A stretch of 64,000 nucleotides of DNA from Opisthorchis felineus. Its lineage: Eukaryota; Platyhelminthes; Trematoda; Opisthorchiida; Opisthorchiidae. Within the stretch, counting starts at the first letter, position 1, and the number at the start of each line of letters is the position of its first letter. Shown here piece by piece: positions 61,151-64,000 of this stretch. Location of the stretch: positions 833,730 through 897,729 of the forward strand of contig SJOL01002263.1 in assembly GCA_004794785.1 (NCBI GenBank), in the 5' to 3' direction. Made by a program: the position numbers and the translations under genes. The notes under the pieces are model-generated. The model was not told where the DNA came from. It worked only from the letters and a program-made list of their open reading frames with translations, and did not search any database.

Positions 61151-62187
61151 TACCGCAGATTAATAACAGAATAACGTAATTGGATGTAAATCAAAAAGCA
61201 GACTACACGCCCTAAATATGTAATTTCATTATCCTAGTTGTCCAGCTTTATCTTCCAAACCAGTCACAATGGCTATTACTTGAAACAAACACATAAGTCT
61301 GCGAACGCCATAAGTCAATATGAGACAAACATTACTGGAAATTAGTGTGTGATCTGGTTTTGTTTGGCAGATTAACGTACAACTGCGTCCACTAAACGTT
61401 GAAAATTTGTTCAGAACCGGGTCATGAATATGCAGTGCAAAACTGGACCTCAATGTCCTCAACACAAGATGCAGTTCACATGCCGTCATTACACGAGTCT
61501 GTACTCAGAGCAAGGGTATGAAAGCCTTTCCTTGTCCGACCAGCGACTGGAAACATTGTCACGGTTAAATGAGCGGATACTACGGTTTCTTGTTCGCTTG
61601 CAGATCTCGATGTCATATAGACAAAGCTCTTGTCAATCTAAAGCGCGCCAGCTGGTGCCATTTTGTGTAAGCTCACTCACAATGAAACGCTCAGACATAG
61701 AAGTCTTGGTAATAAGCATGTAGAAAATCCACAGCTAAATGCCACCGAGTTAGCGGGATGTCCCATGATGTAAGGAGTTCAACTCACAGTTCAAGAGTAC
61801 CTTCTGGCCGAAACAGTTGGATAACCTGGATAAGTGAATTTGAGTTGTTTGGAGTGGATTACATCTGACGCACCGCCAAACAATCGTTTTATGATTCAAC
61901 TATTACGGGTTGAGTGGTACGAGCCTGGAATAGCCAACGGTCTAACAATCGCTGGTCGCCGACCCGAAGAAGTCTTAGATCTTTGCCTCACAGAAGCACT
62001 ACCTGAACTGTATAGTAGCCTACACTGCCATCCGGAAAATATCACTACTTAATCTATGGGAACCTTATGCGGTTAACTATTAAAATAACCTGACTTAGGA
62101 TGCACTCAAACAAAAATATTCGGTCAACTCACTCCACTGCTGAAGATACTGCGGAAGGACAACCATCCAGTCTGTTACCCCCCCCCC
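61151..62187. other. No recognised gene
   Basis: Frames at 61229-61723 (both strands) and 61834-62052 (plus) look protein-like in places but have no motif I can name. The stretch ends in ten C next to the assembly gap. Confidence 0.35.
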
Positions 62188-62395
62188 NNNNNNNNNNNNN
62201 NNNNNNNNNNNNNNNNNNNNNNNNNNNNNNNNNNNNNNNNNNNNNNNNNNNNNNNNNNNNNNNNNNNNNNNNNNNNNNNNNNNNNNNNNNNNNNNNNNNN
62301 NNNNNNNNNNNNNNNNNNNNNNNNNNNNNNNNNNNNNNNNNNNNNNNNNNNNNNNNNNNNNNNNNNNNNNNNNNNNNNNNNNNNNNNNNNNNNNN
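62188..62395. other. Assembly gap (208 N)
   Basis: The run of N directly follows a poly-C tract. The two open frames listed across it are artefacts of reading through unknown bases. Confidence 0.99.
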
Positions 62396-62479
62396 CTTCC
62401 TCCGGCTGGTGCTCGCATAGCTTTCACTATTCGTCTCAAAACTGCCATTTTTTACACTAAAAACCCTCTGTGTACATCA

Positions 62480-63570
62480 GCAGTCTAACGACAATGACAT
62501 CGCCCAACTTTCCTTCCTATTGCGCACATCTTACAATCCGACCCCATCACTTTGTATGTCCGGCGATTTAAATGTCAGCTGTGGCTAGCACTCATATAGC
62601 ACGCGGACTTCGCTGGCCTTAAGGCAGAATCTGTTGCCATCTCCAACCCATCATCTAAAATTGTTCCTTCTTCAACGCGAATTCCGTCTTGACTTGATAA
62701 CCACTCCGCCATCATATTCAGTAAAGACTTCTACCCTCTCTCAGCTCCCCTGACAAATTCGTAACTAACCATTCCAACTTAAGTTGCGATACCCACCTGC
62801 TGACTGGCGAAAAGCGACAGTACTCCCACTCTTATTCCTATTATGGTCATATAATTCTCACTGGAAATATTGTTCCTAAACTAAGGAATGATGCATTTGG
62901 TGCACCGCTTTTTTCTAAGACAGTAAAACCTCACCCATGGAATGGTTGTCATAATTGTCTTCGTGCTGCCGGAATATAAGAAAAATAATGTAGGAACTCC
63001 TGCGTTCCCTTACACACGCTCCCTGCTACACCGTTCTAACCCTCTTTAATTGTAATTGCCAAGCCCAAGGGCACGTTCGCCAGTCACAAGGCGGACAGAA
63101 CGTCCAAAATATCCATCGAAATTCGGTGTTCCTGTAAATTACAAAAAGCAGTCAGGATTTCTGTTCCCCCTACCTTCCTAAACCTGCACTCAGTATAGTC
63201 TTAAGCACTGTCAGCAAAATGAAGTATTTGATAATCATCGTTGCCTTGCACCAACTACCTTTAACCTCTGTTTGTCTACTCGAGCCCAAGTCCTTACTAC
63301 CTGCGATTTCAGTTAGGGCTGCTCGTCAGTGTCTCCCTTCACTAAATACCTTTAAGCCCCTTGGTCTTGATGGGGTCCCTCCACATTTTGCTCTATACTT
63401 ACGCTCCAACCATCCTCATCTCTAGTCTTTCCTTCTTAATCATTAAGCTTCCCTCTTCTTGAGAACGATCCCACTCACTCCCCATTACTGAGCGCGGTTC
63501 TTCACCCAACCTTAAAAACTATCGCGCCATCCACATAATCCCTAGTTTGTCCCGAAATGGGTCATGTCAA
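62480..63570 (+). mobile_element. LINE remnant with AP-endonuclease and reverse-transcriptase parts (CR1/Jockey-like)
   Basis: CMSGDLNVSCG (62553 onwards) matches the GDFN box of LINE apurinic endonucleases. LDLITTPPSYSVKTSTLSQL (about 62686) matches the LDL-x-x-T-x-P box ahead of the SDH motif, which is lost. From about 63330, ARQCLPSLNTFKPLGLDGVP matches L-x-x-L-x-x-x-K-x-x-GPDG-x-P at the start of the reverse transcriptase. At about 63500, NLKNYRAIHIIPSLSRN matches NYRPISLLP-x-LSK. The order EN then RT in about 1 kb implies internal deletion. Several stops show decay. The gap at 62188-62395 may hide more of the element's 5' part. Confidence 0.78.
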
Positions 63571-64000
63571 ACACTTCCGGCATAACCTGATTGACAAGTC
63601 TCCCAGGCGACCACCAGCATGTAATCGGGTGCCACCATCCCGGTAAGTGGTTATACACTCTGTGCTGTACCTGACTCGTTCGTCAAGGGCGAACTATTCG
63701 AAAGTGATGTCTCATCAGCATCCAGACACGTGTGGTACAACGACCTGATTGTCAAATTGATGAACCGGATCGGAAACTCCATGAAAAACCGGTTTACTCA
63801 GGTAGACCTTGGCAATATTTTCCGATTAACAGGATTCTTCGCCCTCATCGTCTTCAATGGTCCTCTTGTATCCGGTTGCACACACGCTCCTGCAAGTGAT
63901 GCAACCGCCGACATTTCTAATCCTTATCCCCCTCACAGTCTGCTTCATCTCGGCTTGATAACTACGTGCACACAAACGGCACATTGAACCGACCTTGAAT
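63571..64000. other. Unassigned, end of window
   Basis: A plus-strand frame at 63730-63987 has no motif I recognise. It could still be LINE-derived. Confidence 0.3.

Noticed and set aside
62095..62448. Open frames on both strands across 62.1-62.4 kb
   Set aside because: They exist only because the N run has no stop codons.

Overview
This looks like a stretch of draft eukaryotic genome, most likely from a parasitic flatworm. The evidence is very low coding density, long introns with GT/AG borders, decayed non-LTR (RTE-like and CR1/Jockey-like) and Penelope-like retroelements, tRNA-derived SINE heads, AT microsatellites and a 208-base assembly gap. No prokaryotic operon, CRISPR array, intact rRNA or intact tRNA gene was seen. 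The flatworm assignment is inference from this repeat mix, not from a diagnostic marker gene.

The only host gene I can argue for lies on the minus strand and reads from about 33.4 kb down to at least 17.9 kb. Its exons encode a divergent large lipid transfer protein (vitellogenin / apolipoprotein B / microsomal triglyceride transfer protein superfamily, N-terminal lipoprotein domain). The best exons are 31997-32233, 24151-24364, 19967-20198 and 17898-18093. The last three join with matching intron phases (1, then 2), and together they follow the family order: N-terminal beta barrel with the NIKRG-like motif, barrel end, then start of the helical domain. A possible first exon (33209-33384) and several weaker downstream candidates (15.7, 10.0, 7.9 and 5.0 kb) would extend the gene over the left half of the window. 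None of these weaker pieces is proven, and the exon between barrel and helical domain is incomplete.

Mobile DNA fills much of the rest and is almost all in plus orientation, opposite to the host gene. Two Penelope-like fragments (about 16.86-17.59 kb and 28.64-29.52 kb) keep the GIY-YIG endonuclease signature; the second also keeps the end of the reverse transcriptase. LINE reverse-transcriptase remnants lie at about 13.1 kb and 59.6-61.1 kb. A LINE with endonuclease and reverse-transcriptase pieces lies at 62.48-63.57 kb, next to the gap. A short dispersed repeat occurs five times on the plus strand (12.7, 26.9, 30.6, 56.4 and 58.1 kb) and once inverted at 30.7 kb. Its copies differ mostly at third codon positions of one frame, which suggests it derives from a once-coding sequence.

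The region from 34.4 to 53 kb holds only SINE-like heads, low-complexity tracts and unrecognised sequence. Two adjoining exon-like segments at 53171-53405 are the only other host-gene candidate there. Every coordinate and splice site was read by eye; no alignment or gene prediction was run.
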